Positions 7,499-17,549 of a DNA stretch of 64,000 bases are shown here, piece by piece. Every line of letters begins with the position of its first letter. Position 1 is the first letter of the stretch. The notes beneath the pieces are model-generated. The model was not told the origin of the DNA. It saw only the letters and a list, made by a program, of their open reading frames with translations, and did not search any database. This DNA comes from Halieaceae bacterium UBA4452 (GTDB taxonomy: Bacteria; Pseudomonadota; Gammaproteobacteria; Pseudomonadales; Halieaceae), in assembly GCA_002389505.1 (NCBI GenBank), contig DGPA01000044.1, positions 118,467 through 182,466 of the forward strand. Direction: 5' to 3'. The position numbers and the translations under genes are program-made.

Positions 7499-8395
7499 AT
7501 GAGTAGACAGCCCACGTTAAAACAACTGAAATACCTATGCGCGGTGGCGGATCGACAACATTTTGGCCATGCCGCAAAATCCTGTTTCATCAGCCAAAGT
7601 ACCTTGAGCGCGGGCATACAGGAGCTCGAGGAAACGCTGGGTGTGAGCCTTGTTGAGCGCAACAATCGCAATGTACTGCTGACCAGTCTTGGCCGAGAGG
7701 TGGTCGATCGAGGGCGCCAGATACTGGTTGACATCGAAGATTTGATGTCTTTATGTGATGCCGCGGGGGATCCGTTTACCGGTAAACTGCGATTGGGCGT
7801 TATTCCGACGATTGCACCGTTTCTGCTGCCGCGCATGCTGCGATCGCTGCGTGAAGTACATCCGAATTTTACGCTATTTATTCGTGAGGACCAGAGCCAA
7901 CGACTCGTCAATGCGCTCCATGCTGGAGAGCTTGATATATTGTTTTTAGCGCTGCCATTCCCCGCGGAGAACGTGGATATTATGCCCCTGTGCCAAGATG
8001 ATTTTTTATTGGCCTGTCTACCGAGTCACGCGCTCGCCAAAAAAAAGCGCTTGTGTAGTGCAGATCTGAAGGGAGAGGGCATGTTGTTATTAGAGGAAGG
8101 CCATTGCCTGAGAGAGCATGCACTTGAGGCCTGTAATCTTCGAGATAGTCAAATTTCAATTCCCTACCAAGCCAGCAGTTTGACGACAATCGTGCAAATG
8201 GTGGCTAATGGAATTGGTATTACGCTGCTGCCAAAAATTGCCGTAGATGCAGATATCACCGCAGGAACCCAGCTAACGGTCGTACCCTTTGATCAGTCAG
8301 GCGTGTCGCGTCAGTTAGGATTGATGTGGCGCAAGAAAACACCACGGCAAACGGAATTCCGGTTGCTCGGCGAGTTTATTAGCGGCTGCTTGTAG
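7499..8395 (+). CDS. oxyR: Hydrogen peroxide sensor/regulator OxyR
   Basis: A 298-residue LysR-type regulator. The helix-turn-helix lies at about 18-45 (HFGHAAKSCFISQSTLSAGI) and the effector domain at about 92-298. Cys203 and Cys212 in GHCLREHALEAC have the 9-residue spacing of E. coli Cys199/Cys208, which form the peroxide-sensing disulfide. This identifies it as OxyR and not another LysR protein. The ATG at 7499 has AGGAAAA six bases upstream; longer in-frame starts back to 7157 would run through the divergent rubrerythrin gene and are rejected. It probably controls rubrerythrin across the shared intergenic region and may regulate itself. Confidence 0.93.
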   Translation: MSRQPTLKQLKYLCAVADRQHFGHAAKSCFISQSTLSAGIQELEETLGVSLVERNNRNVLLTSLGREVVDRGRQILVDIEDLMSLCDAAGDPFTGKLRLGVIPTIAPFLLPRMLRSLREVHPNFTLFIREDQSQRLVNALHAGELDILFLALPFPAENVDIMPLCQDDFLLACLPSHALAKKKRLCSADLKGEGMLLLEEGHCLREHALEACNLRDSQISIPYQASSLTTIVQMVANGIGITLLPKIAVDADITAGTQLTVVPFDQSGVSRQLGLMWRKKTPRQTEFRLLGEFISGCL

Positions 8396-8450
8396 TGCGC
8401 AGTCCTAGCGCCCCCGTCGCATAAAGAGCCATGCACGTTACAGGGGCTTG

Positions 8451-10583
8451 CTACCGCTTCTTGGTTGGCCGTCTTCGACCCGGTAAACCTGTATGCTGAG
8501 TCGCAAAAGGACTGCTGCTGTCGCTCACCACTTTATGTCTTTTTGGGGGCTGTCTGGACGGCACAAGGTGCATCTTGCCGTTACCAATGAGATCTCTTCG
8601 GCCCATTTTTTTGAGCTCATCGCGCAGTAACGGCCAGTTATCCGGGTCATGATAGCGCAGGAATGCTTTGTGTAGTCGCCGCTGACTCAGTTTGCGAATG
8701 GCAGGCACTGATTCGCTCTGTCGGGTAACCCGCTTCAGGGGGTTCTTACCTGAGTGGTACATGGCTGTGGCGGTGGCCATGGGTGAGGGATAAAATGTTT
8801 GCACTTGATCTGCGCGAAATTTATGGCGCTTTAACCACAGGGCAAGATTCATCATGTCCTGATCGGTGGTGCCCGGGTGTGCGGCAATGAAATAAGGGAT
8901 AAGAAATTGTTTTTTCCCCGCTTCGCGAGTGTATTTCTCAAACATCGCCTTAAAGGTGTCATAGCTGCCAATGCCGGGTTTCATCATTTTATCAAGCGGG
9001 CCACGCTCGGTGTGCTCCGGCGCTATTTTTAAATAGCCTCCCACATGGTGAGTCACCAGTTCTTTGACATACTCAGGGGTTTGCACCGCTAGGTCATAAC
9101 GCAAGCCCGAGGCAATCAATACTTTTTTTATCCCTGGTAAGGCTCGAGCGCGTTTATATAAGTGGACCAATGGCGTCTGATCGGTGTTTAAATTCTTACA
9201 AATACCCGGGTAAACGCAAGACAGTTTTCGACATTTGGCTTCGATATCTTTGCTTTTGCAGGCGAGCCGCCACATATTGGCCGTTGGTCCGCCTAGATCA
9301 GAAATGACCCCGGTAAAGGCCGGGCTAGTATCTCGAATTTTTTCGACTTCGCGGATAATACTATCTTCTGAACGGTTCTGAATGATGCGACCTTCGTGTT
9401 CAGTGATCGAACAAAAAGTGCAGCCACCGAAGCAGCCACGCATAATGTTCACTGAGTGTTGAATCATGTCGAATGCGGGAATGTTAGCGTCGCCATAACT
9501 GGGGTGGGGTAGACGTTGGTAAGGTAGCTCAAAGACCCAGTCAAGCTCATCGGTGGTCAGGGGAATCGGGGGTGGATTGAGCCATATATCACGATCCCCG
9601 TGACCTTGAATGAGTGGCAACGCATTGTAAGGATTGGTTTCTTTATGGAGTACTCGTGATGCATGGGCGTACAGTACTGGATCTGATTGCACCTGCTCAT
9701 AGCTCGGCAATCGAATGACCGAGGAGTCGGGAGTTTTGGTAACGAGCAGGCGCACAGGCTCCAGCGCAATATCGCCGTCTGGCTCACCCTCTGCCGCATC
9801 GCATTGCTCGGGTGCCATGCCCTCGTAGGGATTTGGATGGACGTCCACCGACCCGACAACATCCACCGAGGTGGAATTGATCTCACGGAATCCTGATTGA
9901 CAGCCTCGGGTTATAAACGCCGTGCCGCGGATATCTCGGATCCCCCGGATATCTTCACCTCCAGCCAGCCGATGAGTCAGTTCAATGATGGCTCGCTCAG
10001 CGTTACCAAACAGTAAAATATCAGCTTTGCTGTCCAATAACACCGAACGACGAACTTTTTCACTCCAATAATCATAGTGAGCAATTCGACGCAAACTGGC
10101 TTCAATGCCCCCGACAACAATGGCCACATCCTTGAATGCCTCCCGAATGCGCTGACTGTAAACGGTGACTGCACGGTCAGGCCGGCATCCGGATTTATCG
10201 CCAGGTGTATAAGCGTCATCGTTGCGCCGTTTACGGTCGGCGGTGTAATGATTGATCATTGAATCCATGTTGCCCGCGGCAATGCCAAAATACAGATTGG
10301 GTTTGCCCAAAGCGGTAAAGGCTTCTGCACTGTGCCAGGCGGGTTGGGAAATGATGCCCACCCGATAGCCTTGCCCCTCCAACACTCGTCCAATCACCGC
10401 CATACCAAAACTGGGGTGATCAACATAGCCGTCGCCAGTGACGATAATGACGTCACAGCTGTCCCAACCTAGCTGGTCCATTTCGTCGCGGTTCATTGGC
10501 AACCAGGGTGCCGGCCCCAAGCACTCCGCCCAGAACTTGCGATAATTGAAAATTGCCTTCGGCGTTGAATCGTTAGTGCTCAT
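8451..10583 (-). CDS. ygiQ: YgiQ family radical SAM protein
   Basis: A 710-residue protein of the YgiQ (UPF0313) family. The N-terminal third resembles a B12-binding-like fold ([21 protein letters not shown]), and the radical SAM cluster motif CFGGCTFC sits near residues 383-390. The C-terminal tail is basic and disordered. It should bind a [4Fe-4S] cluster and cleave SAM, but the family's reaction is not established. Its start overlaps the end of the upstream ion channel gene by 11 bases, implying translational coupling. It converges with oxyR, with 55 bases between stops and no clear terminator. Confidence 0.93.
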   Translation of the reverse strand: MSTNDSTPKAIFNYRKFWAECLGPAPWLPMNRDEMDQLGWDSCDVIIVTGDGYVDHPSFGMAVIGRVLEGQGYRVGIISQPAWHSAEAFTALGKPNLYFGIAAGNMDSMINHYTADRKRRNDDAYTPGDKSGCRPDRAVTVYSQRIREAFKDVAIVVGGIEASLRRIAHYDYWSEKVRRSVLLDSKADILLFGNAERAIIELTHRLAGGEDIRGIRDIRGTAFITRGCQSGFREINSTSVDVVGSVDVHPNPYEGMAPEQCDAAEGEPDGDIALEPVRLLVTKTPDSSVIRLPSYEQVQSDPVLYAHASRVLHKETNPYNALPLIQGHGDRDIWLNPPPIPLTTDELDWVFELPYQRLPHPSYGDANIPAFDMIQHSVNIMRGCFGGCTFCSITEHEGRIIQNRSEDSIIREVEKIRDTSPAFTGVISDLGGPTANMWRLACKSKDIEAKCRKLSCVYPGICKNLNTDQTPLVHLYKRARALPGIKKVLIASGLRYDLAVQTPEYVKELVTHHVGGYLKIAPEHTERGPLDKMMKPGIGSYDTFKAMFEKYTREAGKKQFLIPYFIAAHPGTTDQDMMNLALWLKRHKFRADQVQTFYPSPMATATAMYHSGKNPLKRVTRQSESVPAIRKLSQRRLHKAFLRYHDPDNWPLLRDELKKMGRRDLIGNGKMHLVPSRQPPKRHKVVSDSSSPFATQHTGLPGRRRPTKKR

Positions 10584-11451
10584 CTAGCATCAGCTCGTCA
10601 GTGGCTTGGCGTAGTTCGGATGGTACGTCGAGTTGAGCCCCACAATGTTTACAAAATTGCGCATCGATAGCGTGCCCACCCAGCGCGCACACGGGACAGT
10701 TCCAGTTGAGCAGAACTTGTTTTTTACTGTTTAGGCGCTCCCACAGCTTGGTGCTGATGATCGCGGTGGGTACCGCTAATATAGAGTAGCCTACTAGCAT
10801 GCCCAAGGAAGCAATACTTCGACCCAGTACCGTTTGCGGGACGAGGTCACCATAACCCACGGTGGTGATAGTCACAACGGCCCAGTAAATGCTCAAGGGG
10901 ATACTAGTAAAGCCATGTTTTGGCCCTTCAACGACGTAAATGAGGCAGCCAAAAATAACCACGACGATAATGACCATGATAAAAAAAACAAAAATGGATT
11001 TAGAAATGGCGCGCAACAGATTGACGATTTGGCGCAACTCTGAAAATAAATCAAACATCCTCAATATTCGAAAAATCCGCATGACTCTGACCAGACGGAC
11101 AATCAGGAGGGGCGCTGCTTGCGGTACAAACAGGGCAAGGTAAGTCGGGGCGATGGACAGTAAGTCGATGATGCCCCAAAAGCTGTACGTGTACGCTTTG
11201 CGATGCTTCACGCACCAGATTCGAAGCATGTATTCAACGCTAAATACGACGGTGAAACACAGTTCGAGCCAGTGCAAACGAGTACCGTAGCGGGCATGCA
11301 TGGCAGGTATTGAGTCAAAGATAACGACCGTCACACTGGCCATAATGATGGCGAGCAGCAATAGATCGAAGCCTCGGCCGCCTCGGGTGGTGGTGCCAAA
11401 TATGATCGCCTCACATTTGGCTTGCAACGGTGTTTGGTCTCTATCATTCAT
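10573..11451 (-). CDS. Voltage-gated potassium channel-like ion transporter with C-terminal zinc ribbon
   Basis: A 292-residue membrane protein of the voltage-gated ion channel superfamily. Five or six helices precede the selectivity filter TVGYGDL (about 196-202), which marks potassium selectivity. S4 is seen as the arginine-rich stretch [16 protein letters not shown]. After the last helix comes a soluble tail with two CxxC pairs (CPVC and CKHC, about 254-279), a zinc-ribbon or rubredoxin-like knuckle that typical bacterial channels lack. The ATG at 11451 has AGAGGG nine bases upstream and overlaps the tesA stop by 8 bases. An ATG at 11478 lacks a ribosome binding site. Confidence 0.87.
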   Translation of the reverse strand: MNDRDQTPLQAKCEAIIFGTTTRGGRGFDLLLLAIIMASVTVVIFDSIPAMHARYGTRLHWLELCFTVVFSVEYMLRIWCVKHRKAYTYSFWGIIDLLSIAPTYLALFVPQAAPLLIVRLVRVMRIFRILRMFDLFSELRQIVNLLRAISKSIFVFFIMVIIVVVIFGCLIYVVEGPKHGFTSIPLSIYWAVVTITTVGYGDLVPQTVLGRSIASLGMLVGYSILAVPTAIISTKLWERLNSKKQVLLNWNCPVCALGGHAIDAQFCKHCGAQLDVPSELRQATDELMLDEH

Positions 11452-12154
11452 GGGCGATACCCTCTGGGGCTGAATCATCTAGCAGGGGGAGCAGCGAGGG
11501 CCATACGTTGTCAAGGATCAAAGGTTGTGCTCCTGCCGTGGGGTGAATCCCGTCGGCTTGCATGAGGCGGTCATTGGTAGCAATACCCGCCAGGATAAAG
11601 GGTGCCCAATGCCCCCCAGTCTGGTGGGCAGCCCACTCGAAGCACTCACGGAATTGGGTCGTATAGCGTGGGCCGAGATTGGGCGGTATTTCCATCTGTA
11701 AAAAGAGTACCTGGGCACCCTGTACGCGGGCAGCATTGCCCATGCGCAGCAGGTTTTGGCGTAACTGTGTCATCGGATAACCCCGCAGCCCGTCATTGCC
11801 CCCCAGTTCAACGATGACCAGATCGGGTTGGTGGCGCTCTAACAGCGGCGGCAGTCTAGCCCAGCCCCCAGCGCTCGTTTCACCGCTAATACTCGCATTG
11901 AGCGCTCGGTAGGCGATACCCTCAGCCGCAAGCTTGTCATTGAGTAGAGCCACCCAGCCTTGCTCTAAATCCATACCATAGGCTGCACTGATACTGTCCC
12001 CTAGTACCAAAATCGTGCGAGACTCCGCCACGGCGACTGCGCTTGTTCCCATCAGCATCGCTACGAGCAAGGTTACCGGTAATCTCTCTAGCCAAAACGA
12101 TCCGCTCGCTGTGCGCAGGCGTACTAGTGTGCGGAGGAATAAGCGAATGATCAC
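11444..12154 (-). CDS. tesA: Acyl-CoA thioesterase I / lysophospholipase L1 / arylesterase TesA
   Basis: A 236-residue GDSL (SGNH) hydrolase of the periplasm. Ser54 lies in GDSISAAYG, Gly-Asn in ELGGND (Asn120), and the Asp201-His204 pair in DGIHP. Residues 1-43 make a long signal peptide ending AVAVA-ESR. The GTG at 12154 is chosen because AGGAG lies ten bases upstream; the frame stays open further, but only through the opposing ybbA gene. TesA hydrolyses acyl-CoA, lysophospholipids and esters, and this layout matches that family well. Its start codon overlaps the ybbA start on the opposite strand, and each ribosome binding site lies inside the other gene. Confidence 0.9.
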   Translation of the reverse strand: MIIRLFLRTLVRLRTASGSFWLERLPVTLLVAMLMGTSAVAVAESRTILVLGDSISAAYGMDLEQGWVALLNDKLAAEGIAYRALNASISGETSAGGWARLPPLLERHQPDLVIVELGGNDGLRGYPMTQLRQNLLRMGNAARVQGAQVLFLQMEIPPNLGPRYTTQFRECFEWAAHQTGGHWAPFILAGIATNDRLMQADGIHPTAGAQPLILDNVWPSLLPLLDDSAPEGIAHE

Positions 12155-12812
12155 AGTCAATAATCTCCTAAAAAAAGTCCCGGTGGCCGATGGCGAGCTG
12201 GAAATCCTGCAGGGGATTAATCTCGATATCAAGTCCGGAGAAAGCCTGGCTATTGTAGGCGTTTCTGGCTCCGGAAAGTCGACACTTTTAGGTCTTTTGG
12301 CAGGTCTTGATGTCGCCTCAGGGGGCGACGTGGTGATTGACGGGGTGGCCCTGTCCACTCTGGATGAGGACGCGAGGGCTGCTTTGCGGGCGCAAAAAGT
12401 GGGCTTTGTTTTCCAGTCCTTCCAACTATTGCCGGCATTGAACGCATTAGAAAACGTCATGCTGCCTCTGGAATTGGCCGGTGTGGCAAATGCCTCGGCT
12501 AGGGCGGAGGAGTATCTCGAGCGGGTTGGGCTTGAGTATCGCCTCACGCATTACCCAAGTCAGTTATCAGGCGGCGAGCAGCAGCGGGTAGCGATTGCCA
12601 GAGCGTTTGCCTCACGTCCCCGTATTTTGTTTGCCGATGAGCCCACGGGTAATTTAGACACCGCTACGGGCGACACGATTATTGACCTGCTCTTTGAGCT
12701 GAATAGAAGTGAGGGAACCACGCTCATTTTGGTGACTCACGATAACCGCCTCGCTCAAGCGTGTTCTCGCCGAGTACAGTTGGTGAATGGTCGATTGGAG
12801 ACATTTCTTTGA
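12147..12812 (+). CDS. ybbA: ABC transporter ATP-binding protein YbbA (LolD-like)
   Basis: A 221-residue ATPase of the LolD/MacB-type branch. Walker A is GVSGSGKST (38-46), the signature LSGGEQQRV lies near 146, and Walker B ends in DEPTGNLD. It should power the FtsX-type permease YbbP encoded next. YbbAP systems are proposed to act on envelope hydrophobic compounds or lipids, but the substrate is unsettled. The ATG at 12147 has GGAGG upstream, on the strand opposite the first codons of tesA. The frame is open back to 12015 but would run deep into tesA. It overlaps ybbP by four bases. Confidence 0.9.
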   Translation: MITVNNLLKKVPVADGELEILQGINLDIKSGESLAIVGVSGSGKSTLLGLLAGLDVASGGDVVIDGVALSTLDEDARAALRAQKVGFVFQSFQLLPALNALENVMLPLELAGVANASARAEEYLERVGLEYRLTHYPSQLSGGEQQRVAIARAFASRPRILFADEPTGNLDTATGDTIIDLLFELNRSEGTTLILVTHDNRLAQACSRRVQLVNGRLETFL

Positions 12813-15301
12813 GCGCACCCGCCCAGACGCTGACAGCGCGTAAGTTACTCTGGCGTGATTGGCGTGGCGGTGAGCTGGGCATCTTGCTGGCGGCATTGGT
12901 CCTCGCCGTCGGTGTAGTCGTCGGCATTAGCGCCTTCGTGGCCAGCCTACAGTCAGCCTTGGAAAATGAGAGCCGGCGCTTTTTAGCGGCGGATCAGGTG
13001 ATATCGAGTCGCCAAGCGATACCTGAGGTGTGGCGCGATAAAGCGCGGCAGTCCGGGTTGGCATCGGCGTCTTTGGTGGGATTTCCTTCCATGGTAATGA
13101 ATGACGGCGAGGGTATGACCCTGGCGTCTATTAAGGCAGTCGAAGCCCCTTACCCCTTGCGAGGCACGCTGAAATATAGCGAGGCGCCCTATGAATCAGC
13201 TATCGCCACTGAACAGGTACCGACACCCGGAGAGGTATGGTTGGCGCCGCGACTATTCGCGTTGCTTGACGTCAATGTCGGAGATCCCGTGTGGGTGGGC
13301 GAGGCGTCGTTAACCGTTGCTGGAGCGATTCGCTCGGAACCCGACAGCACCACTGCGATGTTTGGTTACGGCCCACGGCTATTGATGAACGTGGCAGATC
13401 TAGCGGCTACGGGGGTGATTCAACCGGGGAGCCGAGTCAGCTACCGATTGCTGCTAGGGGGTAGTGACGCTGACTTAGCGACTTTTGTGACTTGGGTTGA
13501 ACCACAGATGGCACAGGGTCAGCGACTGTTAGGCAGTGGCGACGGACAGGCGAGTGTCAACCGCACGCTGCAGCGCGCGCGTGCATTTTTACTGCTCGCG
13601 GGCAGCCTCGGGGTGGTACTGGCCGCCGCGGCGATTGCCCTCGCCGCGAGACGCTTCAGTGAGCGCCATACCGACTATGTAGCTATTATGAAAAGCCTCG
13701 GGGCCACGAGTGCTACCGTCAATCGTCTGTATGGCAGCAGTTTATTGCTCATGGGACTCATTGCGGGCGTGCTGGGCTGCCTGGTGGGATGGGCAATACA
13801 AGCCCTGTTTTTTGCGCTATTTGCCGAACAACTCGGGGTAGCGCCGGGCCCTATGGGGGTATTGCCTTTTGTCATTGGCGCGACAACCGCCATGGTCTGT
13901 TTGCTGTTCTTTGCTTGGCCGCCATTACGGCGCCTGGCATTGGTATCACCGCTGCGGGTTTTGCGCCGCGAGGAAGACGCGGGCAGTGCACAACAGATCC
14001 AAGATTATGTGTTCGGCGTCCTAGCCATGACTGGATTGATGTGGTGGTACTCCGCGGATATCTTGTTGACCGCGAGTGTGGTCGGTGGCTTGCTGGTCAC
14101 GGTAGGAGTCGGTTTTCTGCTGGCTAAAGCCTTGCTATCGGTGGGTCGTGGTGTCGGCAGTCAAGCGGGCAGCGTATGGCGTTTGGCCATGTCTGGTCTG
14201 CTCCGGCGCGGTAATGCCAATGCCCTACAAATGGTCATTTTTGGTATCGCCATTATGCTGATGTTGGTACTGGTCATGGTCCGCACCTCACTCATTAGCC
14301 AGTGGCAGGCTCAACTTCCCCCGGGCACACCCAACCACTTTGCGTTCAATATTGGGTCGGAGCAACGGACCCCACTGGCCGCACTATTTTCTGATTTGGG
14401 TATCCGAACTGAGCCTTTGTTCCCCATGACCCGAGGTCGAGTCATGGCCGTAAACGGCCGATTACTGACTGAAGATCGAGATGAATTAGGCGCCAATGAG
14501 GGCCGTCAACGGGAATCAAATTTCACCTACGCACAGGGTATCCCCGAGGCAACCCGCGTCGTCGCTGGACAATGGTGGGGTGATACTAGCGCTGAGGAGG
14601 TGTCGCTTGAGGAGGAATTTGCTGGCAGTGTCGGTGCGGCAGTTGGCGACACCATTACTCTGCGAGTCGGCGCTGACTCCTTCGATGCCACTGTGACCAG
14701 TATTCGAGCGGTAGACTGGGAAAGTATGAAGCCCAATTTCTTTGTTATTTTCCCGCCCCACGTCCTTGACAAGTTCCCGGCCATGTATATCACCAGCTTT
14801 TTCTTAGCACCGGACAGCAAAGGGGCGCTCAATCAAATCGTTAGAGCCTTTCCTACGGTGACCGTTATCGAACTAGACATTGTCATTGAGGAGGTTCGCA
14901 GCATCGTTGCGCGAGTGGGGCAGGCCATTGAATTAGTGCTGGCCGTCATATTATGTGCAGGGGCACTGGTATTAGTGGCGGGGGTGCAATCAAGCGTTGA
15001 CGTAAGAATCCGTGAAAGTGCACTGCTTCGAGCCTTGGGAGCACGGCGCGGCTTACTCATGGGCGCCCTCGCCATTGAGTTTACGGTATTGGGACTCTTT
15101 GCCGGATGTCTCGCGGTGATGGGGGCGGAAGTGGCTGCCTGGGGATTGCAAACGCAAGCGTTGCAATTGATTTATGCGCCCACGTTGTGGCTTTGGCCCT
15201 TGGGCGTGGTGTCTGGCATGGTTATCATTGGGGGGGTCGGCGTGGCCAGCTGTCGCAAGGCGGTCAACGTACCGCCGTTAGTGGTGCTCAGAGAGCTTTG
15301 A
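12809..15301 (+). CDS. ybbP: FtsX-family ABC transporter permease YbbP
   Basis: An 830-residue permease with an N-terminal helix at about 22-44, a large periplasmic domain, and further helix groups near 270-410, 415-500 and 705-825. This is the ten-helix, two-FtsX-domain layout of YbbP. The likely start is the TTG at 12809, which overlaps the ybbA stop as TTGA and has TTGGAG nine bases upstream; an ATG at 12761 lies inside ybbA and lacks support. It forms the membrane part of the YbbAP transporter. No soluble adaptor gene of the MacA type is seen nearby. Confidence 0.88.
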   Translation: MSAPAQTLTARKLLWRDWRGGELGILLAALVLAVGVVVGISAFVASLQSALENESRRFLAADQVISSRQAIPEVWRDKARQSGLASASLVGFPSMVMNDGEGMTLASIKAVEAPYPLRGTLKYSEAPYESAIATEQVPTPGEVWLAPRLFALLDVNVGDPVWVGEASLTVAGAIRSEPDSTTAMFGYGPRLLMNVADLAATGVIQPGSRVSYRLLLGGSDADLATFVTWVEPQMAQGQRLLGSGDGQASVNRTLQRARAFLLLAGSLGVVLAAAAIALAARRFSERHTDYVAIMKSLGATSATVNRLYGSSLLLMGLIAGVLGCLVGWAIQALFFALFAEQLGVAPGPMGVLPFVIGATTAMVCLLFFAWPPLRRLALVSPLRVLRREEDAGSAQQIQDYVFGVLAMTGLMWWYSADILLTASVVGGLLVTVGVGFLLAKALLSVGRGVGSQAGSVWRLAMSGLLRRGNANALQMVIFGIAIMLMLVLVMVRTSLISQWQAQLPPGTPNHFAFNIGSEQRTPLAALFSDLGIRTEPLFPMTRGRVMAVNGRLLTEDRDELGANEGRQRESNFTYAQGIPEATRVVAGQWWGDTSAEEVSLEEEFAGSVGAAVGDTITLRVGADSFDATVTSIRAVDWESMKPNFFVIFPPHVLDKFPAMYITSFFLAPDSKGALNQIVRAFPTVTVIELDIVIEEVRSIVARVGQAIELVLAVILCAGALVLVAGVQSSVDVRIRESALLRALGARRGLLMGALAIEFTVLGLFAGCLAVMGAEVAAWGLQTQALQLIYAPTLWLWPLGVVSGMVIIGGVGVASCRKAVNVPPLVVLREL

Positions 15302-15346
15302 CTGATCGCCGGAGGTCAGTTAAGGCGGGCATAGCAGTGGCGGCAT

Positions 15347-15383
15347 CGTGCTAGTTTAACCGCCGCGCCAGGGGGCTAGCACG
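15347..15383. repeat. Inverted repeat between convergent ybbP and mdh
   Basis: CGTGCTAG at 15347-15354 and CTAGCACG at 15376-15383 are perfect 8-bp complements around a 21-base GC-rich loop. There is no T-run on either side, so it is not a textbook terminator, but its place between two convergent genes suggests a transcript-end hairpin. Confidence 0.4.
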
Positions 15384-15446
15384 GTCATCACCCCCATCAT
15401 TAACGATTGATAATGCCGGTATCAACCGGATAAATAACCGGCGATC

Positions 15447-16427
15447 CTAGCCCAAAAGGTGAGCTACCGCGTCACGCTCTTCGCTGAGCTCTGCGGCTGT
15501 CGCGTCCATTTTGGCTCGGCTAAATTCACCGATCTCTAGCCCTTGAACAATCGTCCACTCGCCCCCTTCGCAACGGCATGGGAACGAGTAGATAAGGCCT
15601 TCGGCAATGCCATAAGAGCCGTCAGAATAAACGCCCATTGACACCCAGTCATCACCTTCGGTTCCCAAAGCCCAGGAGCGCATGTGATCGATAGCGGCGT
15701 TGGCCGCAGATGCCGCGGATGATGCACCACGGGCGTTGATAATAGCGGCACCGCGCTGTTGTACAATGGGAATGAAATCGTTTTCAAGCCAGGTTTGCTC
15801 AACGAGCTCCATCGCCGGTTGACCATTGACTTTGGCATTGAACACATCGGGGTATTGAGTCGCGGAGTGATTCCCCCAAATGGTCATTTGGCTGACATCA
15901 TTGATGCTGGTGCCTGTCTTGTTAGCTATTTGTGTCATTGCGCGATTGTGATCAAGGCGGGTCATTGCTGTGAAGTGACGTGGATTGAGATCGGGCGCAT
16001 TACGCTGAGCAATGAGTGAGTTAGTGTTAGCGGGATTGCCTACCACAAGCACTTTCACATCTCGGGAGGCATAGTCGTTCATCGCTTTGCCCTGCACAGA
16101 GAAAATGGCAGCATTGGCCGCTAACAAATCTTTGCGCTCCATGCCCGGGCCACGAGGTCTGGCGCCCACCAACAGGGCATAGTCGGTATCGGCGAACGCG
16201 ACATTGGGGTCATCGCTACAAACGACGCGATTTAACAGCGGAAAGGCACAATCATCCAGTTCCATTCGCACACCCTCGAGTGCTGCCATTGCTGGGGTAA
16301 TGTCAAGCAGCTGAAGGATAATGGGTTGGTCGTCACCCAGCATTGCGCCAGAGGCAATACGAAACACGAGAGCATAACCAATTTGACCGGCAGCGCCGGT
16401 GACGGTGACACGAACAGGAGCTTTCAT
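15447..16427 (-). CDS. mdh: Malate dehydrogenase
   Basis: A 326-residue NAD-dependent malate dehydrogenase that converts malate to oxaloacetate in the TCA cycle. The nucleotide-binding loop is [11 protein letters not shown] near the N-terminus, substrate arginines lie in [15 protein letters not shown], and the catalytic region has TRLDHNRAM and [11 protein letters not shown]. Length and motifs fit the cytosolic-type MDH found in Burkholderia and many marine gammaproteobacteria, not the 312-residue E. coli type. The ATG at 16427 has AAGGA upstream. It stands alone, away from the main TCA cluster. A 6-bp hairpin (CCAGTC/GACTGG, 16457-16474) lies in its leader. Confidence 0.95.
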   Translation of the reverse strand: MKAPVRVTVTGAAGQIGYALVFRIASGAMLGDDQPIILQLLDITPAMAALEGVRMELDDCAFPLLNRVVCSDDPNVAFADTDYALLVGARPRGPGMERKDLLAANAAIFSVQGKAMNDYASRDVKVLVVGNPANTNSLIAQRNAPDLNPRHFTAMTRLDHNRAMTQIANKTGTSINDVSQMTIWGNHSATQYPDVFNAKVNGQPAMELVEQTWLENDFIPIVQQRGAAIINARGASSAASAANAAIDHMRSWALGTEGDDWVSMGVYSDGSYGIAEGLIYSFPCRCEGGEWTIVQGLEIGEFSRAKMDATAAELSEERDAVAHLLG

Positions 16428-16685
16428 AAAACGGTCCTTTGGGTAGTTAAAGCGCGCCAGTCACATCAGACTGGGCAGTGCGTACTGACGAGTGCGGGAT
16501 CGGATTTTCGACTGCTAGCAATAAAAATACAAGACACTAGATTAATTAAGTCACCCAGGGCGTGCCACATTGAGGGCGACAGTCCCTGGCGAGGCCACTG
16601 GAAAAGACGGGAATAACTGACTTTGCGCCGGGGTACCGAGTTTCTATATCATGCGTCTACTTTCCCAGCGAGATGGCCCCGACGA

Positions 16686-17549
16686 ATGACCGACAACAAT
16701 GCTTCAGTGTCACAGGATACTCGTCGCGAGAAACATGAATTTGACAAGCTGCGCAAACGTCTACGCCGTAATGTAGGCAGTGCCATTGCTGATTTTACTA
16801 TGATCGAAGAGGGCGATCGGGTGATGGTTTGTCTGTCGGGGGGCAAGGATTCCTACGCGATGCTCGATATCCTGATGCGACTGCGCGCTAGCGCACCGAT
16901 TGATTTCGAGCTTATCGCGGTCAACCTCGATCAAAAGCAGCCGGGTTTTCCAGAGGACGTGCTACCTCACTACCTTGAGAACCTCGGTATTGGCTACTAT
17001 ATCGTCGAGCGCGATACCTACAGCGTGGTCAAATCGGTCATACCCGAAGGAAAAACCACCTGCGGGCTATGCTCGCGGCTGCGGCGGGGCACCCTCTACG
17101 GTTTCGCCCAACAAATTGGGGCCACCAAGATTGCGCTTGGGCATCATCGTGACGATATTGTCGAAACCTTATTCCTCAATTTATTTTTTGGCGGTAAGTT
17201 GAAGGCCATGCCCCCAAAGTTACTCAGTGATGACAAGCAAAACGTGGTTATTCGACCGCTCGCCTACTGCAAGGAGGCCGATCTAGCCCGTTACGCGCAA
17301 GCGATGGAATTCCCCATCATTCCCTGTAATCTTTGCGGTGCCCAAGACAATCTTCAGCGACAGGAAATCAAGACCATGCTCAGCGGCTGGGAAAAAACCT
17401 ATCCGGGGCGGGTGGAGACCATTTTCCATGCGCTGGCCAATGTATCACCCTCGCAGTTAGCCGATCAAAAATTGTTTAATTTCAAGGATTTAACTATAGA
17501 AATTGATAAAAAATCTCACTTCCCTGAATTGCCAGTGGTGCAGCTGTAA
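16686..17549 (+). CDS. ttcA: tRNA 2-thiocytidine biosynthesis protein TtcA
   Basis: A 287-residue PP-loop ATPase that thiolates cytidine 32 of certain tRNAs. The PP-loop SGGKDS is at 51-56, and the cysteines that hold the Fe-S cluster are in CGLC (126, 129) with a further CNLC pair (214, 217). The ATG at 16686 is the family-like start [10 protein letters not shown]; an in-frame TTG at 16623 would add 21 residues without benefit. The ribosome binding site is weak (GAGATGG about 11 bases away). Its stop codon is followed with no gap by the ccmA GTG, so the two are likely translated together. Confidence 0.93.
   Translation: MTDNNASVSQDTRREKHEFDKLRKRLRRNVGSAIADFTMIEEGDRVMVCLSGGKDSYAMLDILMRLRASAPIDFELIAVNLDQKQPGFPEDVLPHYLENLGIGYYIVERDTYSVVKSVIPEGKTTCGLCSRLRRGTLYGFAQQIGATKIALGHHRDDIVETLFLNLFFGGKLKAMPPKLLSDDKQNVVIRPLAYCKEADLARYAQAMEFPIIPCNLCGAQDNLQRQEIKTMLSGWEKTYPGRVETIFHALANVSPSQLADQKLFNFKDLTIEIDKKSHFPELPVVQL

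Noticed and set aside
12155..12547. Upstream extension of the tesA reading frame
   Set aside because: It would run 131 codons through ybbA on the opposite strand; the GTG at 12154 has a good ribosome binding site and begins a signal peptide.
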